Shown: in pieces, positions 26,448 through 35,040 of the stretch
Layout: each line of letters opens with the position of its first letter
Numbering within the stretch: position 1 is the first letter of the stretch
Assembly: GCA_003211205.1 (NCBI GenBank)
Contig: QCTJ01000001.1
Span: forward strand, 62,001-126,000
Source: Synechococcus sp. AG-673-F03
GTDB taxonomy: Bacteria; Cyanobacteriota; Cyanobacteriia; PCC-6307; Cyanobiaceae
Direction: 5' to 3'
Length of the DNA: 64,000 bases
Position numbers and translations under genes: made by a program
The notes under the pieces: model-generated
Databases searched by the model: none
The model's input: only the letters and a program-made list of their open reading frames with translations
What the model was told of the DNA's origin: nothing

Positions 26448-28022
26448 TTGCCCGACCCATTAACCCGCCAGGACGGCGCGAATGAAACCAGCACATGGTG
26501 GCAACGCAAGCCCCTGTGGATAGGTGCGGGCCCGTTGCTGGTCTTTCTGGTGGTCGCAGCCGTTGACCTCAAACTGGCGCAGCATTTCACCAGCTCAGGT
26601 AAGGCCATTGTGAGCAACGCTCTCGGCGGCCTCTGGCAGTGGATGGTGCTGCTGCTGTTTGTGATCGCCATCGTGCTGGCCATCAGCCCGATCGGCAGCT
26701 TGCGCCTGGGAGGAGCTGAAGCGAAACCGAGCCTGAAATTCTTCGACTGGTGTGCCGTGCTGATTTGCACGCTGCTGGCCGGCGGGGGGGTGTTCTGGTC
26801 GGCAGCGGAACCGTTGTTCCACTTCCGCGATCCAGCGCCCTATTTCGTCGGAGTTGATGGATCGACCGCAGCGGCGGTTGATCCATCATTAGCCGTGAGC
26901 TTCCTGCACTGGGGATTCCTGGCCTGGGCTCTGGTGGCAACAACGGTAACGATCACTCTCTCGATCCAGGAGCAACGAGGCGAGCCTCTGCGACCACGCA
27001 CGCTGCTGGTGGGCATCCTTCCCAGCCGCTGGGTGGAAGGTCCTCTGGGAGACCTCGCGGATGGCCTCTCCGTGGTGGCGGCCATCGCGGGAACCGTGGG
27101 ACCGCTGGGGTTCCTCTCTCTTCAATTGAGCAACGCCGCAGGAATGCTGCCTGCTTTCACCGACAGCGCCGGGCTCCAGTCTCTGGTGGTCATCTTGCTC
27201 ACTGCTGTGTTTGCCACTTCCACCGTGAGTGGAATCCAGCGAGGCATCAAGTGGCTGTCTGAGCTGAACGTCTGGCTGACCCTTGGTCTTGCCGCCGCGT
27301 TGCTGCTGCTGGGCCCAGGCCTATGGCTGATTCAGCACTTCATCAGCGCATTCGGGCTTTATCTCACCAACCTGCCGCGCATGGCGCTTGCTCCCAACAG
27401 CAGTCCAGGCAACTGGGTCAATGGCTGGACCGTGTTCTATTGGGGCTGGTTCCTCGGCTATGCACCGCTGATGGGTCTGTTTACAGCAGGGGTAAGCCGC
27501 GGCCGCACTCTGCGCGAGCTGGTGCTGGCAGTGGCCATCCTCTGCCCGATCGTGACCAACATCTGGTTCACATTGCTCGGCGGTTCTGGCATGCAGCTGG
27601 AACTCGCCAACCCTGGCTCCATCAGCGGCCCGCTCACAGCCAGCGGTGAGTCGGGCGCACTGTTGGCGATTCTCGGCCAGCTTCCCCTGTCCTGGCTGCT
27701 GATTCCAGTCGGACTGGTACTTGTGGTGCTGTTCATGGCCACCAGTGCCGACTCCATGAGCTACGCCGCAGCCATGGTGGTCAGTGCTAGAAGCACACCA
27801 CCGACTCTTCTGCGTTTGTTCTGGGCTCTGATGATCGGCAGTCTCACCCTGGTATTGCTGCGCATCGGCACCAGCCTGGGCGACAACACCTCGATCAACG
27901 CTCTTCAGGCCTTCATTGTGATCACTGCCGTTCCGGTCACTCCCCTGGTTCTGCTGAGTCTCTGGACGGCACCGCGGCTGGCCTGGAAAGAATGGCGCCA
28001 ACGTCAGCCGGCTCAGGGCTGA
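26448..28022 (+). CDS. BCCT family transporter
   Basis: A 524-residue membrane protein with about 12 helices. BCCT signatures are GGGVFWSAAEPLFHF near residue 105 and VFYWGWFLGYAPLMGLF followed by SRGRTLREL near residue 325. The family imports betaine, choline, carnitine, ectoine or DMSP, with Na+ or H+ coupling or by exchange. The aromatic box that holds the quaternary amine in BetP (W-W-x-x-W) is W-F-x-x-Y here, so the substrate may differ. The start appears to be TTG at 26448, 25 bases after the oxidase gene, so it is the last gene of the operon. Its last 86 bases overlap the convergent MFS gene. Confidence 0.92.
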   Translation: MPDPLTRQDGANETSTWWQRKPLWIGAGPLLVFLVVAAVDLKLAQHFTSSGKAIVSNALGGLWQWMVLLLFVIAIVLAISPIGSLRLGGAEAKPSLKFFDWCAVLICTLLAGGGVFWSAAEPLFHFRDPAPYFVGVDGSTAAAVDPSLAVSFLHWGFLAWALVATTVTITLSIQEQRGEPLRPRTLLVGILPSRWVEGPLGDLADGLSVVAAIAGTVGPLGFLSLQLSNAAGMLPAFTDSAGLQSLVVILLTAVFATSTVSGIQRGIKWLSELNVWLTLGLAAALLLLGPGLWLIQHFISAFGLYLTNLPRMALAPNSSPGNWVNGWTVFYWGWFLGYAPLMGLFTAGVSRGRTLRELVLAVAILCPIVTNIWFTLLGGSGMQLELANPGSISGPLTASGESGALLAILGQLPLSWLLIPVGLVLVVLFMATSADSMSYAAAMVVSARSTPPTLLRLFWALMIGSLTLVLLRIGTSLGDNTSINALQAFIVITAVPVTPLVLLSLWTAPRLAWKEWRQRQPAQG

Positions 28023-29190
28023 AACTGATCCAGCTGGCCATCACAACACCAAACAGGGCAAGCGCGCCATAGATCAGTAGCACCAGCGACAGGTCTCCCT
28101 GAGGAGAAGCCTGAAGAATCAGCCCCGACACGATCGTCATCAACCCACCCATCACCGTTCCGGAGGTGTTGACAATCGAAACGGTCATCGCCGTCTGCCC
28201 AGGAGGAGCAGAAGCTTCCGCGATCGGGAACGCCAGCACGGACGTACCGATGCCAACACCCAAGCTGAAGGCGGGCAGCATCAGAACCCCTCGCGGCAGC
28301 GAAGGCGTGACCAGCAGCAACAACGAGAGCAGCGTGATCACGGTGCCAGCCAGAAGCAGTCCACCACGTTGCTGAGGGCGTCCGCCGAGAGCCCCGCTGG
28401 CCACCATCCCCACCACCAGGCCGATCGACATGGTCAGGGTGAGACCTTCCATCAACGAATTGGGCCAGCCCTTCAGGCTGGAGAGCAGGCCGTACTGCGC
28501 CATCCCGAACACGAAGCCAAGCCCCCACGCGTAGAGCAAGCAGGACTGAATCAGGCGATTCACTCCAGCCCTGGTCCAGCGCTGAACACGAATGTCCTGC
28601 TCTGCCGCTGGCAACTTGGCAGGCGCGCGCACGCTTCCTCCGAGCAGAAGCATCGGCAAGGCCACCATCAGGGCCAGTGAGAGCCCCTGAAGCAAGACCA
28701 GATCACGCCAGCCGGAGCGACCGAGCAGCAGGGGCACCACGGCCGCCAGGGCAGCACCGACGCCTAACAGACCATCGGTGAATCCCATCGCCAAGGCGAA
28801 GCGATCTGAGGGCAGGCTGCGTCGTGCCAGCAACGCTGATGCCGGGAATGCCACGGCACAGGCCATGCCGGTGCCGATGCGAGATAACAGCAGCCCCTGC
28901 AGGCTGTTGCTGCTGGCGAACACCAGACTGCAGCAAGCAGCGGCCAATGCTGCCAGCAGCAGCCAAAGCTCGACCCTGCCTCGGTCGATCAGGCGACCAA
29001 CGGGCACTTGCACCAGGCCATAGGGCAACAAGAAGCTGCCGGCCACCAGCGCCACCCCCGCCGAATCCAGATGCAGATCCGATCCAAGGGAACCCTCGAA
29101 GTACTGAAAGCTGGTTTCCACCCAGACCAGCCAGACCACGAACAACAGGCTCGTGACCCAGAGCAGGCGATCGCTGCGTCTTGCTTCCAT
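27937..29190 (-). CDS. Major facilitator superfamily transporter
   Basis: About 417 residues and 12 predicted helices in two bundles. The family loop appears as QVPVGRLIDRGRVEL near residue 63, and a second conserved stretch is SRIGTGMACAVAFPASALLARR near residue 103. The substrate is unknown. Its 3' end overlaps the BCCT gene by 86 bases tail to tail. It stands upstream of no other minus-strand gene except the carotenoid oxygenase, which starts 1.6 kb further right. Confidence 0.9.
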   Translation of the reverse strand: MEARRSDRLLWVTSLLFVVWLVWVETSFQYFEGSLGSDLHLDSAGVALVAGSFLLPYGLVQVPVGRLIDRGRVELWLLLAALAAACCSLVFASSNSLQGLLLSRIGTGMACAVAFPASALLARRSLPSDRFALAMGFTDGLLGVGAALAAVVPLLLGRSGWRDLVLLQGLSLALMVALPMLLLGGSVRAPAKLPAAEQDIRVQRWTRAGVNRLIQSCLLYAWGLGFVFGMAQYGLLSSLKGWPNSLMEGLTLTMSIGLVVGMVASGALGGRPQQRGGLLLAGTVITLLSLLLLVTPSLPRGVLMLPAFSLGVGIGTSVLAFPIAEASAPPGQTAMTVSIVNTSGTVMGGLMTIVSGLILQASPQGDLSLVLLIYGALALFGVVMASWISFSPEPADVGAILSRPAAVPSRDSAEPGE

Positions 29191-29314
29191 GCCTCACTGC
29201 CCCCAGCTAAAAGTCAGTGTGGGGGAATGGCTCAGTTGAGGCAGTAATCCATCGCAAGACTAATGCTGGCTTTGGACAGCGGCGCTGGTTCAGTCACCAC
29301 CAAATCCGACTGAT

Positions 29315-30811
29315 TCAGCGGGCATCCACCCAGCTGCCATGCAGGCCATGGGGTATCGCCAACGGCAGCTCGAAAACCGCCAGCTCGCGCAGGTCAGCAG
29401 CGTCAAGGATCACAAGATCGGAACCTTCACGATCACCGTTCCACACCAGTTCCAGCACCCAGCCATCGTCTTCAGCACTGGCACCAGGCCTGGGAACCAT
29501 CAAGGGCTCACTGACAAAACCGTGGGGCACGGCGCTCCAGATCTGGCGCTCGCCACTGATCAGATCAAGCTTCTTCACCACCTGAAGCGGATCATTGCCC
29601 TGCTCACGCGCTGCGGCCGCCATCCAGGCGAAGCGACAGGGCAGACCTTCCTTCTCGGGGTTCACCATCGCGAACTCACAGCAGCGTTCACTCAGACGCG
29701 TGGTCTCCACCGTGGCGTTCTGCAGGTTGATGCGGCACTGCTCAAGCAGCCCCTCAGGGATCAGATCGAAGTCAACAGCGGCAAAGTCGACATCGGGACC
29801 GATCGAGGGGAAATCGCTGTAGTAAATGCTCTCCACCACCACATCTCCCTCCTGTTCCCAGGCGTTGAGGTGGTGAAACACAAAGCCCTCAGGTGCATCC
29901 ACAATTCGCGGGGACTCTCCTGCATAAGCGCCACTGTCCCGTGGAATCAACCAGAACTTGGCCTGACCATCCGGCTTTGACTGCAGACACTGGGCAGCAC
30001 CCTTCCTGCCGAGCACAAAAGGCAGAGGGTTGAAGTCGATCGCGTTCTGAAGGAACACCGCCCAGTTGGGTGTGATGGCGAAATCGTGCAGGAAGGCGAA
30101 GCCGTTGAAGCTGTCACGACGGTCACTGAGGAGGTCTCCGGACTTGATCCCGGCGGAGGAATCATCTTCGGTGGCGAATTCCATCAAGCGGATGGTGCTG
30201 CGAGGGCCGGTATTGACCCCGAAGGTGACCATGCGCGGCCGATCGTGATGACCGGGATCGAATCGAGGATGGGCACTGAAGGCCTCACCTTTCTTGAGAA
30301 CACCACCCAAGAGGCTGATGCCATGGGTCTCGAGGGTTTGGGGGTCGAGTGCATGGGGCTCGGCCGCTTCCCAGAGCGCGAGCAGTTGGTCACCAAGCTG
30401 CACAACGCCAGTGTTCGCGATGTTTTTCAATCTCAGATCAAAGGCATTGGCCAGCGGACCTCCGGGTTTCTGGCTTCCGAACACCCCTCGGTACAGCACC
30501 TTGCCAGACGCTTCCTCGGCCTGCCAGCCGGCGGTGCGCACAAACCGATTGGTGAGTGAGACCCCCTCAGCATTGAACTGAATCGCGGTGATCATGCCAT
30601 CACCATCAAAGGGATGGTGAACGCGCTGACCGTCACGCTCCAGCAGCCCAGGGCCGTTGCGATAGAGGGTTCCCAGCAGCTCGGAGGGCACCTTGCCCTT
30701 CGCCGGCTGAAGCACAAACTCGGTGAGCTCCTGCTCAACGTTGCGGAAGGCACTGGCCCATTCCGAACGGTTGAAGCGTTCAGCGGCGGGAGCGACGGTC
30801 ACGGAGAACAA
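29315..30811 (-). CDS. Carotenoid cleavage oxygenase (RPE65/NCED family)
   Basis: A 498-residue seven-bladed propeller enzyme. All four iron histidines can be seen in context: SAHPRFDPGHHDRPRM, FAFLHDFAITPNW, FVFHHLNAWEQEGD and AIPHGLHGSW at the C-terminus. It should cleave a carotenoid or apocarotenoid double bond with O2. The exact bond cannot be read from sequence. No ATG is available, so TTG at 30811 or GTG at 30802 must start it. hisB lies 50 bases upstream on the same strand. Confidence 0.93.
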   Translation of the reverse strand: MFSVTVAPAAERFNRSEWASAFRNVEQELTEFVLQPAKGKVPSELLGTLYRNGPGLLERDGQRVHHPFDGDGMITAIQFNAEGVSLTNRFVRTAGWQAEEASGKVLYRGVFGSQKPGGPLANAFDLRLKNIANTGVVQLGDQLLALWEAAEPHALDPQTLETHGISLLGGVLKKGEAFSAHPRFDPGHHDRPRMVTFGVNTGPRSTIRLMEFATEDDSSAGIKSGDLLSDRRDSFNGFAFLHDFAITPNWAVFLQNAIDFNPLPFVLGRKGAAQCLQSKPDGQAKFWLIPRDSGAYAGESPRIVDAPEGFVFHHLNAWEQEGDVVVESIYYSDFPSIGPDVDFAAVDFDLIPEGLLEQCRINLQNATVETTRLSERCCEFAMVNPEKEGLPCRFAWMAAAAREQGNDPLQVVKKLDLISGERQIWSAVPHGFVSEPLMVPRPGASAEDDGWVLELVWNGDREGSDLVILDAADLRELAVFELPLAIPHGLHGSWVDAR

Positions 30812-30861
30812 CTGCAGCAGCCAACATTCTCTCGTAACGGACTGTGAAGCGCGGCGCAGAG

Positions 30862-31533
30862 TCAGTTCGCTCCAGCCTGCTCAAGCACACCCTTGCTGCT
30901 GGGAACCGCACCGGCGCGGCGAGGATCGATCTCCGTTGCCATGCGCAAAGCCCTTGCGAAGGCCTTGAAGCAGGCTTCAACAATGTGATGGGAATTGGTT
31001 CCATCCAGCTGACGGATGTGGAGGGTGAGGCCGCTGTTGTTGACCACCGCAACGAAAAATTCCTTGACGAGCTCGGTGTCGTAGCGACCAATCTTCTCTT
31101 TCGGAATCGTGAGGTTGTACGAGAGATGAGGTCGGCCCGAACAATCGAGCACGACCTGCACCAGTGCTTCATCCAAGGGCGCGACGAAGTGACCGAAACG
31201 CACGATGCCGCGGCGATCACCTAAAGCCTGTGCCAGGGCCTGTCCGACAGCAATTCCAACATCTTCATTGGAGTGGTGATCATCGATATGGGTGTCACCC
31301 ACAGCATTGATCTCCAGATCGATCAGCCCGTGGCTGCTGATCTGATGCAGCATGTGATCCAGGAAGGGCACACCTGTGCTGGCTTGGCACTTGCCGCTGC
31401 CGTCCAGATCCAGGCGCACCTTCACATCGGTTTCGCCTGTGACTCGATGGATCTCACCCGTACGCATGCTGTTCAGCTCCGGAGGCGGCGACTTCGCTGT
31501 TCCGATCATGCCGAAATTGACGGCGCAGACCAA
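30862..31533 (-). CDS. hisB: Imidazoleglycerol-phosphate dehydratase
   Basis: About 223 residues, the monofunctional histidine-pathway dehydratase. Metal-binding motifs are [24 protein letters not shown] near residue 83, LDCSGRPHL and [19 protein letters not shown] near residue 180. The domain proper begins at [12 protein letters not shown]. In-frame ATG codons at 31506 and within ELNSM offer shorter starts. It follows fabI by 17 bases on the same strand. Confidence 0.95.
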   Translation of the reverse strand: MVCAVNFGMIGTAKSPPPELNSMRTGEIHRVTGETDVKVRLDLDGSGKCQASTGVPFLDHMLHQISSHGLIDLEINAVGDTHIDDHHSNEDVGIAVGQALAQALGDRRGIVRFGHFVAPLDEALVQVVLDCSGRPHLSYNLTIPKEKIGRYDTELVKEFFVAVVNNSGLTLHIRQLDGTNSHHIVEACFKAFARALRMATEIDPRRAGAVPSSKGVLEQAGAN

Positions 31534-31550
31534 GGCCCTTCAGCGCAGAG

Positions 31551-32333
31551 TCACATGCCGTTAATGCAGTAGCCGGCATCCACATAGATGGTTTGGCCGG
31601 AAATACCGCTCGACAACTCGCTCAGCAGGAATGCAGCGGTGTTGCCAACCTCCGTCTGTGTGACGGTGCGGCGCAGCGGCGCTTTTTCCTCCACGTTGTG
31701 AATCATGTCGAGGATGCCGCCGATGGCAGAACTGGCCAGGGTGCGGATCGGGCCTGCACTGATGGCATTCACCCGCACCTGCTTGTCGGGACCCAGTTCT
31801 GCGGAGAGGTAACGAACGGACGCTTCCAGAGCGGCCTTGGCCACACCCATCACGTTGTAATTAGGGATGGCTCGCTCAGCGCCCAGATAAGTCAGGGTGA
31901 CCACCCCGGCTTTCACACTGAACAACGGCTTGGCATGACGACAGAGAGGAGCCAGGGAATAGGCACTTATCTCGAGTGCACGGGCAAAACCCTCGGAGCT
32001 GGTGGCGCTGTAGTCACCGATCAGCTCTTCCTTGCCCGCGAAAGCAAGGCAATGCACCAACCCATCGAGGACGCCCCACTTCTGCTTGATTTCTGCAAAG
32101 ACCGTTTCCATCTGCGCGGCATCCTGAACATTCAGCGGCAGGAACAACGAGGGTTCAAGCGGTGCTGTGAGCTCACGAACCTTGGTCTCAAAACGACCTT
32201 TGTCGTCTGGGAGATAGGTGATGCCCAACTCGGCGCCCGCCGCTTTGAGCTGCTGAGCAATCCCCCAGGCAATCGATCGATTGTTGGCAATGCCGGTAAC
32301 GAGGATCTTCTTGCCCTTGAGATCGAGAAGCAT
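31551..32333 (-). CDS. fabI: Enoyl-[acyl-carrier-protein] reductase (NADH)
   Basis: A 260-residue short-chain dehydrogenase completing each cycle of fatty-acid elongation. LKGKKILVTGIANNRSIAWG at the N-terminus and the Y-x6-K catalytic pair in YNVMGVAKAALE near residue 158 identify FabI. AISAGPIRTLASSAI near residue 190 is the substrate-loop region. The ATG at 32333 matches the family start; 27 upstream in-frame codons lack homology. Confidence 0.96.
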   Translation of the reverse strand: MLLDLKGKKILVTGIANNRSIAWGIAQQLKAAGAELGITYLPDDKGRFETKVRELTAPLEPSLFLPLNVQDAAQMETVFAEIKQKWGVLDGLVHCLAFAGKEELIGDYSATSSEGFARALEISAYSLAPLCRHAKPLFSVKAGVVTLTYLGAERAIPNYNVMGVAKAALEASVRYLSAELGPDKQVRVNAISAGPIRTLASSAIGGILDMIHNVEEKAPLRRTVTQTEVGNTAAFLLSELSSGISGQTIYVDAGYCINGM

Positions 32334-32451
32334 CGGACCGGTTGTCGCTGAACTGTGGGGGGATTCTCCACCATCCCCGACCCGAACTCCCAGGAGTGGT
32401 CGCGCTTGAGCCATTGGATCGACAGGATGAAGCCCAGAAATCGATCGTCCG

Positions 32452-33393
32452 GTGCCCCCGCAACCAAGCCCAACTTCTCTGTCATGGTCTGAACGGCCGG
32501 GGGATCTTCCCAGAGACCTTGCGGACCGCAGAGCCCTCGATAGCCTGTTGGCTGAGCAGTTTCCGGAAGCTGGCGGAAGGCTCAGTACACTGCGGGGAGG
32601 TCGAGACGCCGCGGAGACAACACTCAGTCTGATCGATCCCCGGCGTTACACCAAAAGCCGCAATCACCTCAAAGGCGCGGTGACTGGCTTATCCCCCTAC
32701 ATCCGCCACGGTGTGCTCAGCCTGGCGGAAGTGCGTAACGCCGTGTTCCAGCGCATTCGCAGCCGCGACGAGGGCAGCAAGTTGATCAACGAGCTGGGCT
32801 GGCGCGACTTCTGGCAGCGAATGTGGCGCGACCTCGGCGATGGCATCCACGACAGCCAGGAAGAGCTGAAAACCGGTCATGATCCCGCCTCCTATGCCAG
32901 GGAGCTCCCTGAGGACATCCGCGCAGGACGAACAGGCCTGGCCTGCATGGATGGATTTCAAAGCGAACTCACCACCCGTGGCTGGCTGCACAATCACGCC
33001 CGCATGTGGATGGCGGCTTACGTGGTGCATTGGCGCAAAGTGCACTGGAAGGCCGGCGCAGACTGGTTTCTGGAGCATCTTCTCGATGGAGACCCCTCCA
33101 GCAACCACCTGAGTTGGCAGTGGGTCGCCAGCAGCTTCAGCCACAAGCCCTACTTTTTCAACAAAGGCAATCTGGAACGGTTCAGCGATGGCCAGTTCTG
33201 CAGAAGTTGTTCCAGCAGTGAGCGCTGTCCATTCGAGGGCAGTTACGAACAGCTGGAAAGTCAGCTGTTCGCCAGCCAGGGCTCCATTCGTGATGTTCCG
33301 AACCGACGCAGCCGCAACCACCAGCAACGCTCAGGCCGACAGCAGGAGCTGAAGGGAAGCGGCCAAGCGGCCATGGCCCGACCCAAGCGATAA
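32452..33393 (+). CDS. Stand-alone photolyase/cryptochrome FAD-binding domain
   Basis: A 313-residue protein that contains only the helical FAD domain of the photolyase/cryptochrome family. It has RNHLKGAVTGLSPYIRHGVL near residue 70, ELGWRDFWQRMWRDL near residue 114, RGWLHNHARMWMAAYVV near residue 174 and NHLSWQWVASSFSHKPYFFN near residue 217. The N-terminal antenna domain is absent. A C-terminal CRSCSSSERC cluster may bind metal. The missing alpha/beta domain is encoded by the next gene, three bases downstream. The start is GTG at 32452. Light sensing or DNA repair as a two-piece protein is inferred. Confidence 0.87.
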   Translation: MPPQPSPTSLSWSERPGDLPRDLADRRALDSLLAEQFPEAGGRLSTLRGGRDAAETTLSLIDPRRYTKSRNHLKGAVTGLSPYIRHGVLSLAEVRNAVFQRIRSRDEGSKLINELGWRDFWQRMWRDLGDGIHDSQEELKTGHDPASYARELPEDIRAGRTGLACMDGFQSELTTRGWLHNHARMWMAAYVVHWRKVHWKAGADWFLEHLLDGDPSSNHLSWQWVASSFSHKPYFFNKGNLERFSDGQFCRSCSSSERCPFEGSYEQLESQLFASQGSIRDVPNRRSRNHQQRSGRQQELKGSGQAAMARPKR

Positions 33394-33396
33394 GCC

Positions 33397-33825
33397 ATGT
33401 CTCTTCAACGACCTGTCATCTGGGTGCACGAGGAAGCACTCGGTTCCAGCAACCCAGCACTACTTGAACGGCCGAACAGCCCAGCCCTCTTCGTTTTTGA
33501 TACCCACTGGATCCAGGAAGCCCATATCAGCCGCAAGCGGCTTGGCTTTCTGTACGAAAGCGCCCTGGATCTACCCATCACCCTGCGTAAGGGTGATGTG
33601 GTCAAGGAAGTGATCGCCTTCGCCGAGCGTCACAACGCCGATGGAGTCTTGAGCAGCCTGCCCGTCGACCCCCGCTTAGAACGCATCGCCGTCTCGATCG
33701 AATCGCACTGTCCGCTGGAACTGCTGGAACCGGAACCGTTCGTGACCATGCCGCGACCCCCGCGGCTTGGACGCTTCAGTCGCTATTGGCGAGAAGCTGA
33801 ACCGGTGGTCTGGGAAGGCTTCTGA
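33397..33825 (+). CDS. Stand-alone photolyase N-terminal alpha/beta (antenna-like) domain
   Basis: A 142-residue protein that follows the pattern of the photolyase N-terminal Rossmann domain. The strand VIWVHEEALGSSNPALLE comes first, then ALFVFDTHW near residue 30, SRKRLGFLYESALDLPITLR near residue 45 and RKGDVVKEVIAFAERHNADG. SLPVDPRLERIA follows where photolyases have a strand with DxEP-like residues, and the end resembles the linker before the FAD domain. It begins three bases after the FAD-domain gene, so the two domains are encoded in reverse order. The last 43 bases overlap the convergent lipoprotein gene. Confidence 0.75.
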   Translation: MSLQRPVIWVHEEALGSSNPALLERPNSPALFVFDTHWIQEAHISRKRLGFLYESALDLPITLRKGDVVKEVIAFAERHNADGVLSSLPVDPRLERIAVSIESHCPLELLEPEPFVTMPRPPRLGRFSRYWREAEPVVWEGF

Positions 33826-34340
33826 CTGTCACCCAGCAGGTCGTCCTCAAGCCGCTTTTCTTCGGCGAAATCCCTCAGTAAATCCCGCCGCTCATAAGCC
33901 GGGAACTGCACTGGTATGAGCTCTGAAGCATCCGTGGGCGGGGGCGTCCACTGCCAACGGGCCTCGGGTGCACGCTGCTGGCAGAGAGCCTTCAACTCTG
34001 CTTGCAACGCGCGGCGCACATCGCTGCGACGCACAGCAGCGAAGAATTCCTCACGCGGCGCTAGCCCTGCACTGAAGGGCGCTGTGCCATTGCCGTTGAA
34101 CAGACGCGCAGCATCGGGGAACCAGCGAGGCGAGCACTCCGCAGGATAGTCCGTGTCGGTTTCCAGAAAGAAATGGAGACCGAAGCCGTCGGGCTGACTC
34201 ACAACCGCAAGGCCGTCATGGGGCATCCGCCGCGGCAGCGGAAACACTTTCCAACTGGTGCGCTGCGGTCCCGAACAGGCCGTCAGCAGCAGAACAAGGG
34301 TGATGCCTGAAATCCCACCTGCCTGGGCACGCCTGAGCAC
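33783..34340 (-). CDS. Predicted lipoprotein
   Basis: About 185 residues with a lipoprotein signal, SGITLVLLLTACSGPQ, whose lipobox LTAC places the acylated cysteine near residue 24. The mature part is rich in Arg, Pro and acidic residues. It contains PLPRRMPHDGLAVV and FFLETDTDYPAECSPRWFPD, and I do not recognise a domain. GTG at 34340 is chosen because it sits just upstream of the signal; longer in-frame extensions lack protein-like composition. It overlaps the antenna-domain gene by 43 bases tail to tail. Confidence 0.65.
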   Translation of the reverse strand: MLRRAQAGGISGITLVLLLTACSGPQRTSWKVFPLPRRMPHDGLAVVSQPDGFGLHFFLETDTDYPAECSPRWFPDAARLFNGNGTAPFSAGLAPREEFFAAVRRSDVRRALQAELKALCQQRAPEARWQWTPPPTDASELIPVQFPAYERRDLLRDFAEEKRLEDDLLGDSQKPSQTTGSASRQ

Positions 34341-34412
34341 GCGTTCTCTGCACCGGAGGGCCGGAGTCTGAACCAGGATGAAAGCTGACGCATCATTTGT
34401 TGCTCGTTCGCC

Positions 34413-35030
34413 ATGGCTCTCACTACCTCGACAATGCTGCCCCTCGGCGAGGCGCTGCCTGCCTTCCAGTTGCCCGTGGTGAGCGGAAGCTTGAGGGAGG
34501 GCACTGCCGCAGCAACTCTCAGCAACAGCGAGCTGCCCGCACAGCCGCTGCTGCTGATGCTGATCTGCGCACACTGTCCGTTTGTGAAGCATGTGGAGCC
34601 CGAGCTGAGCAGGCTCGCCGCGCAGTACGGCTCACCCGTAACCCTGCTGGCTGTCTCCAGCAACAGCCTCACCACCCATCCACAGGATGGTCCTGAAGGC
34701 CTGCGTCAGCAGGCAGAACAACAGCAGTGGCGTTTTCCCTATCTGCTCGATGAGCAGCAGAACCTGGCCAAAGCCCTTAAGGGTGCCTGCACGCCGGAGT
34801 TTTATCTGTTCAGCCCCGATGATGCGGGCCTTCAGATCCTGCGCTATCGCGGCCAGCTCGACGGCAGCCGCCCAGGAAACGAGGTTCGATTGGATGGCCA
34901 CGATGTGCGCAGGGCACTGGATGCGGTCCTGAGTGGCCAGCCTGTCAACCAAGACCAGCAACCATCCGTTGGCTGCAACATCAAGTGGCATCCCGGACAA
35001 GAGCCACCGTGGTTCGGGGCATCGGCTTAA
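34413..35030 (+). CDS. Thioredoxin-fold redoxin (AhpC/TSA-like)
   Basis: A 205-residue protein with the resolving motif CAHCPFVKHVEPEL near residue 51. This is the CxxCPF form common in peroxiredoxin-like thioredoxin-family proteins of bacteria and cyanobacteria. FPYLLDEQQNLAKAL near residue 109 and TPEFYLFSPD near residue 128 complete the fold. A late SVGCNIKWHPGQEPPWF tail is typical of this subgroup. It is probably a cytoplasmic thiol oxidoreductase or peroxidase; the substrate is unknown. The aminotransferase gene starts 11 bases downstream. Confidence 0.88.
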   Translation: MALTTSTMLPLGEALPAFQLPVVSGSLREGTAAATLSNSELPAQPLLLMLICAHCPFVKHVEPELSRLAAQYGSPVTLLAVSSNSLTTHPQDGPEGLRQQAEQQQWRFPYLLDEQQNLAKALKGACTPEFYLFSPDDAGLQILRYRGQLDGSRPGNEVRLDGHDVRRALDAVLSGQPVNQDQQPSVGCNIKWHPGQEPPWFGASA

Positions 35031-35040
35031 GGTGCCCTCC

